The translations under genes were made by a program, and so were the position numbers. Source: Pyrenula massariospora (Eukaryota; Ascomycota; Eurotiomycetes; Pyrenulales; Pyrenulaceae). From it: DNA of 64,000 nt. Shown here one piece after another: positions 35,051-46,050 of this stretch (position 1 is its first letter; each line of letters opens with the position of its first letter). The stretch spans positions 372,001-436,000 of the forward strand of contig JAGFMI010000003.1 in NCBI GenBank assembly GCA_021030905.1, given 5' to 3'. The notes beneath the pieces were generated by a model. That model ran no database searches. It was not told the origin of the DNA and was given only the letters and a program-made list of their open reading frames with translations.

Positions 35051-36223
35051 TCAGCTGATCCGTTTGCTCCAATGTAGACCAAGTGCCCAGTGGTAAAGCC
35101 TAGACAAATTTAGCCTCAAAGGTGTTGGGTTATTAGTAACAAAATTGGGGCAGCTTACCTCGCATCAACAATTTTGCCCTTCTCTTTTGAGAGAGCTATA
35201 GCCGATGTTGGCATGGAAGGCCATGTAGACAAAGGCTATGAGAGAGTGGCCGCGGGACTCACCTTGCAACTTGTCGTACAATTCACTCAAGGGTACGAGA
35301 ACTCGCTCGATGTGCTCCCCTTCGTCTAAGTGTTGCTCTGGCTCCTTGTCGCCTTCCTTTAGATTGACCTCAACCGTAACCATCTGGTGGTCAAGTCAGT
35401 CGCTTTTGGCGCAGATATGAAGACGTGATGACATACCTGCATGTTGGCGTTCGTAAGCCCAGGATCTGACACAATCGTGGGACTACAATCCAAGACCTAC
35501 AAACATAATTGCACTCGTCATTCCAGGCTGTTTAGATAAGTTCTCGCTGCTATCGCTTACCTTCCCTTCGTATCTATTTAGACAGGTACTGTTAGTACAT
35601 AGACCATGTTATTGGAAGACAGGGTTGTAGATTGCAAGACATACCCAGTCTCCTCCTTAAGCTCCCGGACAGCAGCCTGCTGCGGTGTCTCGCCTTCATC
35701 AACCAAGCCGGCAGGAAATTCGACACATGTTGCTCTAACTGGTGGCCGATATTGTAGTATTACAATGGTCGACGGCGGTCGAGAAGGGTGGCGTATTATG
35801 GGTGCAATTGCAACGGCATCGACTCCACTACTTCCACGAGTTTTTCGTGACGCACATTCCCATATCCGAGACTTGCCGGTCTGGAAGTGCTGGAATTTAG
35901 GATCTACTAGACTCATCATTCGCGAATCCTTACCTGATCTGTCCACTAAGAAGTAAATGCATTTTAGCGAAAGCACTGGATTTTGGTGAACAGGTCGAGA
36001 TAGAGAACAAAGCCAACGGTACCTCGACTTTATTCAACTCCGTCCACTTCGCTTCACTCTGCGAGAGCGGGCTGACTCTATCAACCCGAGGCTCCTGGGT
36101 CTTGGTAGACATTCTGAAATGGCGAATAGAAGTACTCAATAGAGAGAGTCGAGGGAGGAGAAGCCTAGATGGGAGGACCGGAGGGCTCCTATAGATACGC
36201 CGGAAACAACAAACCAGCATCAA
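35051..36223 (-). CDS. Nudix hydrolase, ADP-sugar pyrophosphatase (Ysa1/NUDT5-like)
   Basis: Eight exons are predicted: 36223-36023, 35945-35934, 35880-35645, 35573-35561, 35496-35437, 35383-35263, 35195-35159 and 35099-35051, giving 242 residues. Two are microexons of 12 nt (WTDQ) and 13 nt (completing GYEGK). All phases agree. The Nudix box spans the 35645 junction region: GLVDEGETPQQAAVRELKEE TGY, i.e. GX5EX7REUXEEXGU. Upstream QYRPPVRATCVEFPAG and downstream IVSDPGLTNANMQMVTVEV match ADP-ribose pyrophosphatases. The end, IVDARLYHWALGLHW, also fits. It would hydrolyse ADP-ribose or related sugars to AMP plus sugar phosphate. The first 37 residues are Arg/Leu/Ser-rich and may be a mitochondrial targeting peptide; Met38 (36112) gives a cytosolic form. 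Confidence 0.88.
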
Positions 36224-37054
36224 CGTACATGCGATGTTGGGATGTAATCTGAAGAGGTGTTGTCAAAAATGGGTAGCCCATGTAAAACAGTCGCAGACAA
36301 AATCCAGTGGTGCGCATAGCCATGATCTCATTGCTCTGCTTGAGCGGAGGGAAGGTTTAACCGAAACTACTTTGACGAGGAACGTCTCCGCTGAATTACC
36401 TTCAATAATTTGGCTGAGGTTAAGGCAAGATCTAAGTCTCAAAGGCTTGCCTACTCTACATGCTTGCCGCTGGTCAATTATAAGACGGCGTTTTCAGCTA
36501 TCCACTGCTGCACTGAGTCGCTTCCCCGTTCTCCCAAGGAGATTGACAAGACTCCCGTGATCGCCTGGCTGGTCTTGTAGATCCTCTTTCCAGTGACGCA
36601 TATGATTTCTCATAGCTATCACAGTTTCCTGTCATGATATGACGATTCTTGGACCAACAGATGCGGCCTTTCGATATGGGTAAGCTTTGACAATGGTACG
36701 CGGACAGAGGCGGAGGGAGGTAGATGCGCCTAAACGAGAGCTTCATCTTGCACGGGTTTTGTTGGAAGGATCCACCGCGGGAATCCTTGTTTGAACGATA
36801 AACTCTTTGTTTAATTTCAACCTAGGAACCAGCCAGCCAACACCAATCTAGTTCTTTCCGACATAGACCGATGAATGGAGGCCAAGATCTACGACACAAA
36901 AAGACGTGGCTAGCACGCAAACGACACGAAAAAAAGAGCGCGAAGTTTGCAACCAAGAATCACGTAATACAAGACTTCAATTCAATCATATCGGATCCAG
37001 GCATTTCCTTTATAACGGGACAAACAGCGTGGTAGATACCTTGCATGTATGCGC
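36224..37054. other. Intergenic, no gene seen
   Basis: Short frames on both strands have no motif. It would contain the promoter of the Nudix gene and the 3' flank of the secreted Cys-rich gene. Confidence 0.45.
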
Positions 37055-38466
37055 TTATGGGTCCATCGTTAGGCCCGGGCATATGCAGGTATATCCGGTC
37101 ACGGCAGTTGCAGCGTAATTGTTTCCCTGTGAGATGTTGCTCCGACACTCCCCGCCTTCACACGCCTTGTTGCAGTCGCTTTGCTCACTCCCAGTGAATG
37201 CCCCAGGGTGACATTCCTGGATGGGGAAGGCACCTTTGTGGGTTGGGTCATCGGAATGCCGGTCGCAGTGGTTCATTAGATACGCAGCTGACGAAGACAT
37301 TTAGAGATGGGAGTTTTGAGAAAAGGGCACCAGATGTCGCCTACCGGTAATATAATTAATGTGGGAGTTCAAATTCCATACAGCGCATTCGGCTGGGTAC
37401 CTATCGCCTTTGATCCTGGGATCTTTGGACGATGTGCCGCCAACACACAGATTGTGGCTGACGGGGAGCTTGAACTCGCCCAAGGCTAGCTCGATGTCGT
37501 CGGAAAACTTCCGCGCAGGGCTCCACGTCATGTCCGCTATCGGTGCGTAGGACATGTAGTTCGTTCCACCAATACCATATCGAATTCCAAGACAGTGTGT
37601 TTCCTGAGTATGGACGTCGGACCCAGTCTGATTACATCTGAGGTATACGTCGTTATAAATGTCTGGGCCAGCGACATCCGGTGTTGTGCTGTCGTGATAT
37701 ATTGGGCGGTCGCTCAGTCCTGTGTTGTCGTCCCCTACTATCGGCCCGAACATGAGAGCACTAATGATTGTTTGAGCTATGGACATTAGTAAATCTCTGC
37801 AAAGTAAAAATGATCACAATTACGTTTTCCTATGTTGACCAGGCTGACAGAATAAAGCTGCGCTTTTTCGCCTTTGCATTTTGATTCTACTGTAGCCGCT
37901 GGTAGGTGTTTATGATCATCAAACCATGGTTTGCAGAATTTCAGTGTTTGCTCTCCGGGGCTATAGTACACATCAAGTTGGTCTACTTTTCCGCAGACCT
38001 CATCTTTGTCAGTAACGCACCCAAACTTAACTTTGTTGAGGGTATTCTGTAATATTGTTTGGAATCTGTGGATGGCAGTTATCTGTCGGATGGCAATTCC
38101 CTGTTGAGTCCCGTGGGTGGTGCCAGGTCCCTGAAAGAAATATTTGTAGTAGATATCCTTAGTCTGAATGTCCCTGCTGACTTTCTCGTTTCGTTTCCAG
38201 TTATTGTAATCAGTACTTGGCTGCAGCCGTGCGAGGCTTGCGGTCAGCCAATCGAGGGACGCGCGGATCTCTTTTTGAATAACCGCATTCTGAGATGGGG
38301 TGCATGACTGTGATGACTGGGGTAATGGGCTTGCGTGCAGATTGCTGGGTCGAATACTGCTCGCACTCTCGATTCGTCGACGATTTTGGATTTGCGGATG
38401 CGCCGACACTATCAGCGCGAAAAACAAAATTCCAAGGAGGTAAGTGTTAGACCAAAAGACCAGCAT
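37055..38466 (-). CDS. Secreted Cys-rich protein, unknown family
   Basis: Three exons: 38466-37824, 37776-37345 and 37287-37055, with GT-AG introns of 47 nt (branch ttactaat) and 57 nt, giving 435 residues. The N-terminus (LLGILFFALIVSAHP) is a signal peptide. About residues 55-210 form a hydrophilic domain with FGCVTDKDEVCGKVDQLDVYY and KFCKPWFDDHKHLP. The middle carries regularly spaced cysteines (VYLRCNQTG, ETHCLGIRYG, HNLCVGG, AECAVWNL). It resembles the layout of the nearby secreted peptidase-like gene (long N-terminal module, then a Cys-containing module with PIADMTW and DDIELALGEF). The C-terminus (CNKACEGGEC ... TGYTCICPG) looks like a small EGF-like or knottin fold. No catalytic motif is recognised. 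A secreted effector or wall protein is possible; that is inference. Confidence 0.75.
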
Positions 38467-39431
38467 TCTATGCGTGTGGCTGTCAGCTACGATGGAAAAG
38501 TCCAGAATTTAATATTGTAAATCAATGAGCCAGAATCAGAGGAACGAAGAAAGCATCTGAAGTAGTGAAGGTTAATGCTCAAGCTCTTGAGACGATTGCG
38601 CTCTCAAACATTAGGGTACTCTGGCCGGCGCTCTTCAGTCGTTATGGCTTCAGAATGTTGTCAATCTCATGGATATCGTGCAACAACGATCTCAATTGTT
38701 GCACAGTAGTTATGCATAAAATGCCTATGCGCAAAGACAGACAGACGATTAGAAAGTGGCACAAGACTGCTTCCTGTTGTACAATATTTCTAGCATTTTA
38801 CCAACAGAAATTTGTCGCCATTTCTCGGAGGCCAAAGAATTGTTGGTTCTCATGGCCAACCGACCCCAGACATAAGTCTAAATTGCTGTCGCAGGTACCT
38901 GCCATTTCGAGCATTTGGCGGCGAGAGAAGAAAACTTCCCCGAAAAGACGCGATTGTCCATGAGAGAAGACGCTAATCGTATCTTGCATGTTCGCTGCGC
39001 TGTGCGAACGGGTCTAAGAATAGTTGAAGTTGGTGCGGCCGCGTTTGCGCCGTTAACTAATTTATTTTGATAGAATAGAGTTTTTTTCTCGAAGCCAATA
39101 GCCCTCATATGCGTCGAAGTTTAAGAGTCTGCACTGCCCTTTTGACGCCCGGATCTTCGATTTAAGCTATATCGAGAGCATTGTGCTGTGGAAAAGTTCT
39201 TTAAGGGCATACCTATATTCTGCTTGGCGACGTCCTTACGACCTTGTATTTGACGGGGGAGGGAAACGAAGTACCCCGCCATCTCCTGCTGCAGCAGAAT
39301 TGGAACCTACCGCAGAGCGATACGCGAGCCTCGATTGACATCTTCGGGGTCTCCAATTGTTACATATTTAGATCGACGTGAATTGCATATTTTACGGCAG
39401 GATTTGTTAAGCATTTTAGAGTACTGTAATC
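38467..39431. other. Intergenic, no gene seen
   Basis: A 132-codon plus frame at 38565-38963 has no motif and a composition unlike neighbouring genes. I treat it as chance. The last ~150 bases would hold the promoter of the GrpB-like gene. Confidence 0.4.
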
Positions 39432-40082
39432 ATGAGGGTGACTCTCGAACCCTACAACCCATCATGGACCACAACCTTCGACACAACCAAACAAGCCCTT
39501 TCGGCAATCCTCAAAGATATCCCAATCCGCAGCATCGAGCACGTAGGCAGCACATCAATCCCCTTCCCCAACTTCCTCGCCAAACCCGTCCTCGACATCG
39601 ACATCATCATCCCGTCTTCCTCGCTCGCCGAGGTCCGTGCCGCCCTCGTCAAAGCAGGCTACACCGACTGCGGCGAGATGAACGTCCCGGGGCGGTATGC
39701 GTTCCGTCAGCCGGGGTACGGGCTCCGCGACGCTGCATTTGGGCACATAGCCACCGACGGGGAGATGCGGAGCAATACGTATGCCATGATTGAAGGGTGT
39801 CCGGCGTTGCGGAATCATCTAGACGTGAAAAGGGTATTGATGGAGGATGAGGAACTGAGGGGTGAGTATGCGGAGAGGAAGAGGGAGTTGGCGGAGAGGG
39901 ACATTGGAAGTATCGGGGAGTATGCGGTGGCGAAGAGTGAGATTCTGTTGAAGATTTTGAGGAAGGCTGGGTGGAAGGAGGAGGATCTGGGGCCTGTTAA
40001 GGATGCTAATAGGCCTGAAGTCGCTATCCCACCTGTAATGACGCATTCTAAAGGAGATGGAGTTCACGATGATGGTATCTAG
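39432..40082 (+). CDS. GrpB-like (UPF0157) nucleotidyltransferase-fold protein
   Basis: A single exon of 216 residues. The diagnostic block is IEHVGSTSIP, followed by LAKPVLDIDIIIP, which supplies the GS and DxD residues of the nucleotidyltransferase fold. FGHIATDGEMRSNTYAMIEG and LRNHLDVKRVL then match the GrpB/UPF0157 family, followed by an EYAERKRELAERD helix. GrpB proteins are common in bacteria, sometimes fused to CoaE; their substrate is not established. In fungi they are scattered, which is compatible with old transfer from bacteria, and the intronless structure fits. The last ~40 residues are unrelated and possibly disordered. Codons end in C before about 39670 and in G afterwards, as in several unrelated neighbours, so composition does not mark it as foreign. 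Confidence 0.85.
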   Translation: MRVTLEPYNPSWTTTFDTTKQALSAILKDIPIRSIEHVGSTSIPFPNFLAKPVLDIDIIIPSSSLAEVRAALVKAGYTDCGEMNVPGRYAFRQPGYGLRDAAFGHIATDGEMRSNTYAMIEGCPALRNHLDVKRVLMEDEELRGEYAERKRELAERDIGSIGEYAVAKSEILLKILRKAGWKEEDLGPVKDANRPEVAIPPVMTHSKGDGVHDDGI

Positions 40083-40132
40083 ACCTAGAGCATCTAGAAT
40101 CAAGATCTACCAAATGAGTATCCGGAATTAGG

Positions 40133-41169
40133 CTAAGAGAAGGGTCGCATGGTCTCGAGATTTTTTGAAATGTAATTGCAGGATCGTGGGTTGATCCTGA
40201 AAGGGGTGGCTTTATCCACAATTTTCAGTATCCATTCTCCAACTTCTTCCCACCTTCCGAGTGCCACTAGATCTTGGTAATTTCGAGACCATTGCTGCGG
40301 GCCGCCAAAGATGTCAGTAGACTGGAAGACTCTTAGTTTCTTGGCTTTGCTGACAAATGTACTGAAACATGGCGAGCCCTCGATAACCATCAAGACGTTC
40401 CTCGCCATGCCCATGTGCTGTATGTATGATCTGACTTTCGACTCTAAAAGCGTATTGGCCGACTCGCGATACCCAAATCGAACATGGACACTAAAGATTT
40501 GAGATGGATGGACTTACCTGTCCAACATGCAGCACAGCTGGGGCAATTCATGCACTTACATCACGAGGCTCCAGAAACCTTTGCGGCCCACGAGGGAATC
40601 GTCATCCACCATCTAAATAAGCTCTTTTTCCGTAGTCCTTCATCCCATTTTGGAAGTGGCGATTCGAACTTCCACCAGATTATAGAAAGTAGCAGGAAGA
40701 TTCCTACTAGAGGCATTCCGTCAATTTCATACGCTCTCAGAACAGATGGTGGAGCACTCTTCATGTTCAGTTTTCCAAAAAGTGCTCCACTATCAAAACG
40801 AACCGCCATCTAAACATTGTGTGCGTACAGCTTTAAGCTAGCTTCTTCATAAATTTTCTTGTTGACACGAAGGATGGCGGGATCAAACTCTTACCAAACA
40901 CGTACAGGCGATTTCCAATTGCTGGAGAAGAAATCCTCTCTCTTTTCTGTAGCACACGACAAAAGTTCTGCAGAGATACTCCAGTTCGCGTTCTTAGCCA
41001 CGCGACGACAACGAGCTGTACTTAGAAGTTCATCGTATATGTGGTCTCTGATATATCGAGGAAGTCGTAGAAAGGAAGATTGCTTACGCCAATACCAATG
41101 GTGGGAATTGTCGAGGTGTACGCCGAACCGTGGTAACTTCATACGAAAACTAGAAGTATTGGCATCCAT
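40133..41169 (-). pseudogene. Decayed fungal F-box-like/2EXR-like gene
   Basis: At 41169-40891 the minus strand reads SSFLRLPRYIRDHIYDELL, the opening motif of a large fungal family (LPxxIRDxIYxxLL, often called F-box-like or 2EXR). After a stop near 40890 the same frame gives DPAILRVNKKIYEEASLKLY, the second family block, and is then interrupted again. Further minus-strand pieces (for example 40414-40133, WSRNYQDLVALGRWEEVGEW) may be its C-terminal remains. The pieces do not join by plausible splicing, so I call it a pseudogene. Function of the family is unknown. Confidence 0.45.
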
Positions 41170-41850
41170 AGCCGTTTGCGAAATATTTGGAACGTGACCT
41201 CCTCGAATTGTTTTGGCTAGTTGCAGATAGCATTTTCGTTGTAACTTTGGAGGATAAGCGAGAAATATATTTGCACACTATATTGACAGGCAACTTCATA
41301 AGATTGGAGAGGTGCAACACATAAAAACTGAAAATTGTGAAATCACCAGCATTCATTATCGTTTTCAAGGCACAAGGTGACGGTCCATATATGTGGGTTC
41401 CACCTATCCATCCAATTGAAAGCCATCGTCACCGCCATGAAATTCATAAAATCGGACCAAGAAGTCAGTGTATTAAAATACCTATGGTCAGCGGTAGAGT
41501 GGCGTACGAATAACAAATAAGCGTTGATACAGAACATTGTTATCCCTTCAGATTTCATCCCGCTGGCACTATGCAGAAGTTGCTCCATCGGCTTTGAATT
41601 GCGACAAACTTTATACTGCTAATAACAAATTATGATTTGATTGTCACTGATGTCTTAGCACTGCAGGTTGCTTTAAATTAGTTATTTGAGAGATGATCTC
41701 CTTCATGACGGCGTTTTCATTGATACAAGATTAAGGGGCTTCGGGCCATTGACGCCCGCCGAAAACGCGATGGCGCCCCCCTACCGATGCTGCTAGGCCA
41801 CGTCGGATGCCCGAAAACTACCAGTCATCAACACCAGCACTCAGCCCTTC
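41170..41850. other. Intergenic, no gene seen
   Basis: A minus frame at 41343-41588 has no motif. The 41700-41850 part is likely the promoter of the Zn2Cys6 factor. Confidence 0.4.
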
Positions 41851-42969
41851 ATGCCGAAAAGAAAGAGCTATCACAAAGCTCATGGCGGTTGTTTAACATG
41901 CAAGGAGCGAAAAGTCCGATGTAGTCTGGAACGTCCAGTATGCCGAAATTGTAGCAGACTTTGCAGGACATGTAGCTATGCGGGCTCAGCGCCTGGGCAG
42001 GGCACAGCACAACGACCGCTCAACCAGGCCAACACTCTATCGATACCAGTCCAAGAGGTCGAGCTCATGCACCACTACACTGCTTACACCTGTTTAACCC
42101 TAAGCGATAATCCGATTCTTCTTTCACTATGGAAAGATGTTGTCCCGAAGCATGCGTTTCAGCACCCATTTCTACTTCAAGGTCTCCTCGCCGTAGCGGC
42201 TCAACACAAACTCCACCACGCTAAGAGTTCAACACATTCGACAGGTCTGATCGATACCGCAAACCTTTATCAGCAGGAAGCTTTAGCGAACTACATTCGT
42301 CTACTCGACAACATCACCGAAAGCAATTGCCATGCTTTGTTTGCATTCTCCCAAGTCATAGGGGCAATATCCTACTCACACTTGAGCTTGGATATCTATG
42401 AAGAGACTAGATACCCACATGGGCTTATAACCGGCATTATCGACGTTTTCGACTTGCTTAAAGGGGCGCTCACTATCGCTACTCAGGCAAGCACGTGGCT
42501 ATGCGCCGGTGATTTGGAGCCCATGATGGGTGACTTACCCAAGATACCATCTCCAGAAAATTCCTCCGCAACTTGCACACCTTGCATTGCAGCTTTATCG
42601 GCGCTCACGGATCAGATAACTCACTTGAATGGCGAGAGCGTTGAATCAAGCGCTCGAGTCGGGAGCCTTCTGTCGACAATCCAGCTGCTGGAGACTATTT
42701 TCCTCGGAGATTTCGAACCAGTGGACAGGATGAATAAGATAATTGGTCTTCCAATTTCCTTTGAGACAACCTATCTTCGACTTCTTAGGGTACGAGACCA
42801 AGCTTCACTGACGTTACTGGCCTATTATGGCGCCGCATTGCATCAGCTTCGCCACGTATGGTGTTTTGACGGTGTAGGGGCCAAAGTTGTGCGAGCTGTG
42901 GTAGATTCAGTCAGCAATGACTGGTCTGTGTATTTGGTATGGCCACAACTGGAGATTCGACATAAATGA
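41851..42969 (+). CDS. Zn2Cys6 transcription factor, Upc2/sterol-uptake-control-like
   Basis: A single exon of 372 residues. The binuclear zinc cluster is at residues 14-41: CLTCKERKVRCSLERPVC followed by RNCSRLCRTC, with Cys14, 17, 24, 31, 34 and 41 in canonical spacing and one extra Cys at 38. The HKAHGGC lead-in and the block VELMHHYTAYTCLTLSDN, VVPKHAFQHPFLLQGLLAVA are typical of fungal C6 factors of the Upc2-like group. These bind DNA in the nucleus and sense sterols or control nearby metabolic genes. The C-terminus is in line with the family, ending LVWPQLEI. It lies 1.3 kb upstream of, and on the same strand as, the FAD oxidase at 44262, so local control is plausible but unproven. Confidence 0.88.
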   Translation: MPKRKSYHKAHGGCLTCKERKVRCSLERPVCRNCSRLCRTCSYAGSAPGQGTAQRPLNQANTLSIPVQEVELMHHYTAYTCLTLSDNPILLSLWKDVVPKHAFQHPFLLQGLLAVAAQHKLHHAKSSTHSTGLIDTANLYQQEALANYIRLLDNITESNCHALFAFSQVIGAISYSHLSLDIYEETRYPHGLITGIIDVFDLLKGALTIATQASTWLCAGDLEPMMGDLPKIPSPENSSATCTPCIAALSALTDQITHLNGESVESSARVGSLLSTIQLLETIFLGDFEPVDRMNKIIGLPISFETTYLRLLRVRDQASLTLLAYYGAALHQLRHVWCFDGVGAKVVRAVVDSVSNDWSVYLVWPQLEIRHK

Positions 42970-44261
42970 CTATTGTTGGACACATTGAAAACATGGTCAT
43001 AGTTTATCAAACATACAGGTCTTTTGAACCTTCTTCGGATCATCTTTCAAGACGATGTCGTAGGTTTACTGGTATGGTCCAAAATCCAAGTGATCTGATC
43101 GCGCTTATCTGACATGGACAAAAGTACTTCTTAGACTTACCTGTCCACACTCCAATCAACGCCTGCTGCTACTGCTGTTTGGGCGAGATATAATAAAAAA
43201 AATGAACAGATTAGTGTCTGGACCCCACACAACTCTAGTTGAAATGGAAGTTGGACTAGGCCCGAACCCAGATCAAAATATTTGAAGGGTATGAAATACA
43301 CAGAGAGACAGTCGAAACTATTCCATCAACTTTCATACTTTGCCTTAAGATCATCAGAATGCATGAGTCATCTCCTATGGCCCTGAAGGCTGGGATGGCA
43401 CAGGACTCATGGCCCAGCTGGCAATTTAATAGCGGCACGTGTCGGCTATTTGTATGGCGACAGCTCCTATTTGGGACAAGATTAAAACATGCGGGATTTG
43501 CAAGATTCGTCATCGTCTTTTCAGGAGGAGAGCGGGCTGTGAAAGCTGGGCGTGGTGGAGCCTATCCTACCTAATCGGGAATAGAGCAAAACTCTATCCG
43601 CGAGGAACGCGAGCACCTATCATGATAGAAACAAAGTCTATCCGCGAGCAACGCGAGGACCTATGAAGATTGGATCCGCTCTAGCTGGCTGATGAGATGC
43701 GTGACGACTAATTGACGGCGGCTCTAATCAATTCATTCTCCAACTATCATCACATCGATTTGGGCGTCACCTGGCGTCATGGGAGCTCATTTCTGCCTGC
43801 GCTGCCACAGTGGGCACCCAGCATCCGAAATTATCCATCAAGGAGCTGAAATTGAATGCTCGCTAATCGTACCCGAGAAAGCGAGAGACCTAGCCTTCTG
43901 AGGCGTCTTTCATGGAAGCCTACATTCCCGTCTCCTATTTCCTGTCTCACCCCTGGAGTCATTGCTTCCATCCTCACTATTGGGAAGATCGGCGATACGA
44001 GATACTGACCCTCTACCCCCAGCTTCAATTTTAGCGCCTTGCTATTAAATGGCAGTAAGATATATAAAAGCCATCTACCTTCACTGATGGAATTCACAGT
44101 TTTTACATCTTGAGCAATGTTAACTGCCTCTGAGAAATTCTTCTAGTCAGGTTTACTTGTTTGACTTTGGCCGATTGACGTTTCTGTGCACCAAGATAGC
44201 ATAAGAGATCGCTCAAACTCTAAGAATACCCCGTTTCAGAAAGCGCCCCTTGAGAGCAACG
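42970..44261. other. Intergenic with duplicated palindromic element
   Basis: No gene seen. It holds two copies of a 28-bp motif (separate entry) and the presumed promoter of the FAD oxidase. Confidence 0.5.
43593..43664. repeat. Two direct copies of a 28-bp element with CGCG half-sites
   Basis: Copies at 43593-43620 and 43637-43664 (spacing 44 bp) share tctatccgcgag.aacgcg ag.acctat with two differences. Each contains tccgcgagnaacgcgag, a CG-rich near-palindrome. Lying 0.6 kb upstream of the FAD oxidase and downstream of a Zn2Cys6 gene, it is a candidate regulator-binding site, since such factors favour inverted or direct CGG/CCG-type half-sites. Function is inference. Confidence 0.5.
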
Positions 44262-46050
44262 ATGTTGGGCAACCCTACAAAGTTTGGCGCTCTAGCTGCT
44301 CTCCTCTTGCTATCGCCTTCCGTGTCGTCGACAAAGATACATAACACTCGGCGGAACTTGACAGAGGCAACATTAGACGTTACCGGCTTTCCCCCTGTAA
44401 GTCGAGGCTTAACATTCTTCCCCTTTGTCGAATTTGGGGCATGCATCATAGCTCACCACTCAGCCGAAGCATTCCCCTTGCTGATTCTGTCGTTAATGGA
44501 ATCACCTGACAATGTCGATAGTGCGACGCCCTGATCTCTGCTGGCATTGGCGAAAGGGTCCTTCTTGCAACCTCAGATACATACGAAACCCGCGTTCAGA
44601 GCTGGTGGTCCGCTAACGCACGTTTCCGCCCTTGGTGCTTCGTACAGCCACATACCACCCAGGAGCTCTCTGTCGCCATCAGTGCTCTGGCTAACAGTGG
44701 CTATGGGGCCGGAGATTGGCACATTGCCGTGCGCAGCGGTGGACACGCTTCACCCGGTATCAGCAACATTGCAAATGGCGTCACCGTTGACCTCGGAATG
44801 ATGAATCGCTCATATTACGACCCTGGTCGAAGCCTAGCCAGTGTCGAGCCCGGTGCTGCTTGGAAAGACGTTTATTACAACCTTCTCCACAATGGCAACG
44901 TCACGGTAACGGGCGGCCGCGACGGGGGCGTTGGTGTTGGAGGCTTTCTCCTCGGCGGCGGCAACTCATACTACAGTGGCCGCAATGGTTTTGGCTGCGA
45001 TACAGTCGTGAATTATGAAGTTGTGCTGGCGAACGGGACTATTGTTGAGGCGAATGCTAATGAGAACGCCGCTTTGTGGAAGGCATTAAAAGGTGGCGGC
45101 CTCAATTTCGGTATTGTTACGCGCTTCGATGTACAGGCTATGCCGGCGGTCGATCTAGCATACGGTCAGAGTATCCTTGCCTCGAACTACTCCGATGAGG
45201 TCGTTGATGCTCTGGTTCAATTTACAGATCATCCGCAGGAGTTGGAAGATGACCATTTGATCATAGCGTACACACACGACACCGAAATCAGCGAGGATGT
45301 GACAATATTGGTCATTGGTGTGAATACACGGGGCAATCTTAATAGCACAAGCTTTGATACGGTCAACAAGATTCCTGCCTTGACTCGCAGTTGGGTTCAT
45401 CAATCGCTTGCTGATGCAGCGAACGGCTCACAGGTTCCTGCGGGGACGAAGTACGTTAAATCACGTTCTCCATTTTATATTATCTCCTATCACCCATGAA
45501 GCTGCTGAAGATTTCTAACTGCCTTTTTCCGGCCCTGTCTAGGAATACGGGGAAGACCTTGACCTTCCTTAACTCTGCCTCCATCCTCCGCCAGAGCGTC
45601 TCTCTACATAACCAGCTCGTCTCCTCCCTCTCCAAGACGATCAGTCCCGAGAACTTCAACACTCAAATGTTCTTCCAGCCTCTCCCCAAATTTCTTAGCG
45701 CCGCGGGGGAACGCAACGGTGGCAACGTCCTAGGTCTGGAACGCATCCCATCGAACGCCATCCTATGGACTGCTGGTGTCGCCATCAAAAACGGAGACGA
45801 CGCCGCGGTGGCGGCCGCAGAGGCCGAACTGAGCGCCATGACGGCCAAGTTGAAGGAATTTGCGTCCGCGCACGGCACAGACTCGGAATTTGTGTACTTG
45901 AACTATGCCGATGCAAGCCAAGATCCCTTGGGAAGTTATGGGCCGGAGAATATCGCGCTCATGAGGGAAGTGGCGAGGCAGTATGACCCTCAGGGCTGGT
46001 GGCAGCGGAGGGTCCCCGGGGGATTCAAACTTTCGAGGGTGGCTGCTTAG
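44262..46050 (+). CDS. Secreted FAD-linked oxidase, berberine-bridge (BBE) type
   Basis: Three exons: 44262-44396, 44522-45450 and 45543-46050, with GT-AG introns of 125 and 92 nt, giving 523 residues. The signal peptide is KFGALAALLLLSPSVSS. The FAD domain (PCMH fold) shows WHIAVRSGGHASPGISNIA, with the His that normally bonds FAD, then VSVEPGAAWKDVY-like and GGFLLGGGNSYYSGRNGFGC. The second cysteine-flavin site (CxxG) is not evident: the reading is GGFLLGG. The substrate domain contains LWKALKGGGLNFGIVTRFD. The C-terminal BBE segment is FVYLNYADASQDPLGSYG ... ARQYDPQGWWQ. Such enzymes oxidise alcohols, oligosaccharides or alkaloid-like substrates and are common in fungal biosynthetic clusters. 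All frames are intact. Confidence 0.9.

Noticed and set aside
38565-38963. Plus-strand frame of 132 codons
   Set aside because: Odd composition, no motif, no splice partners.
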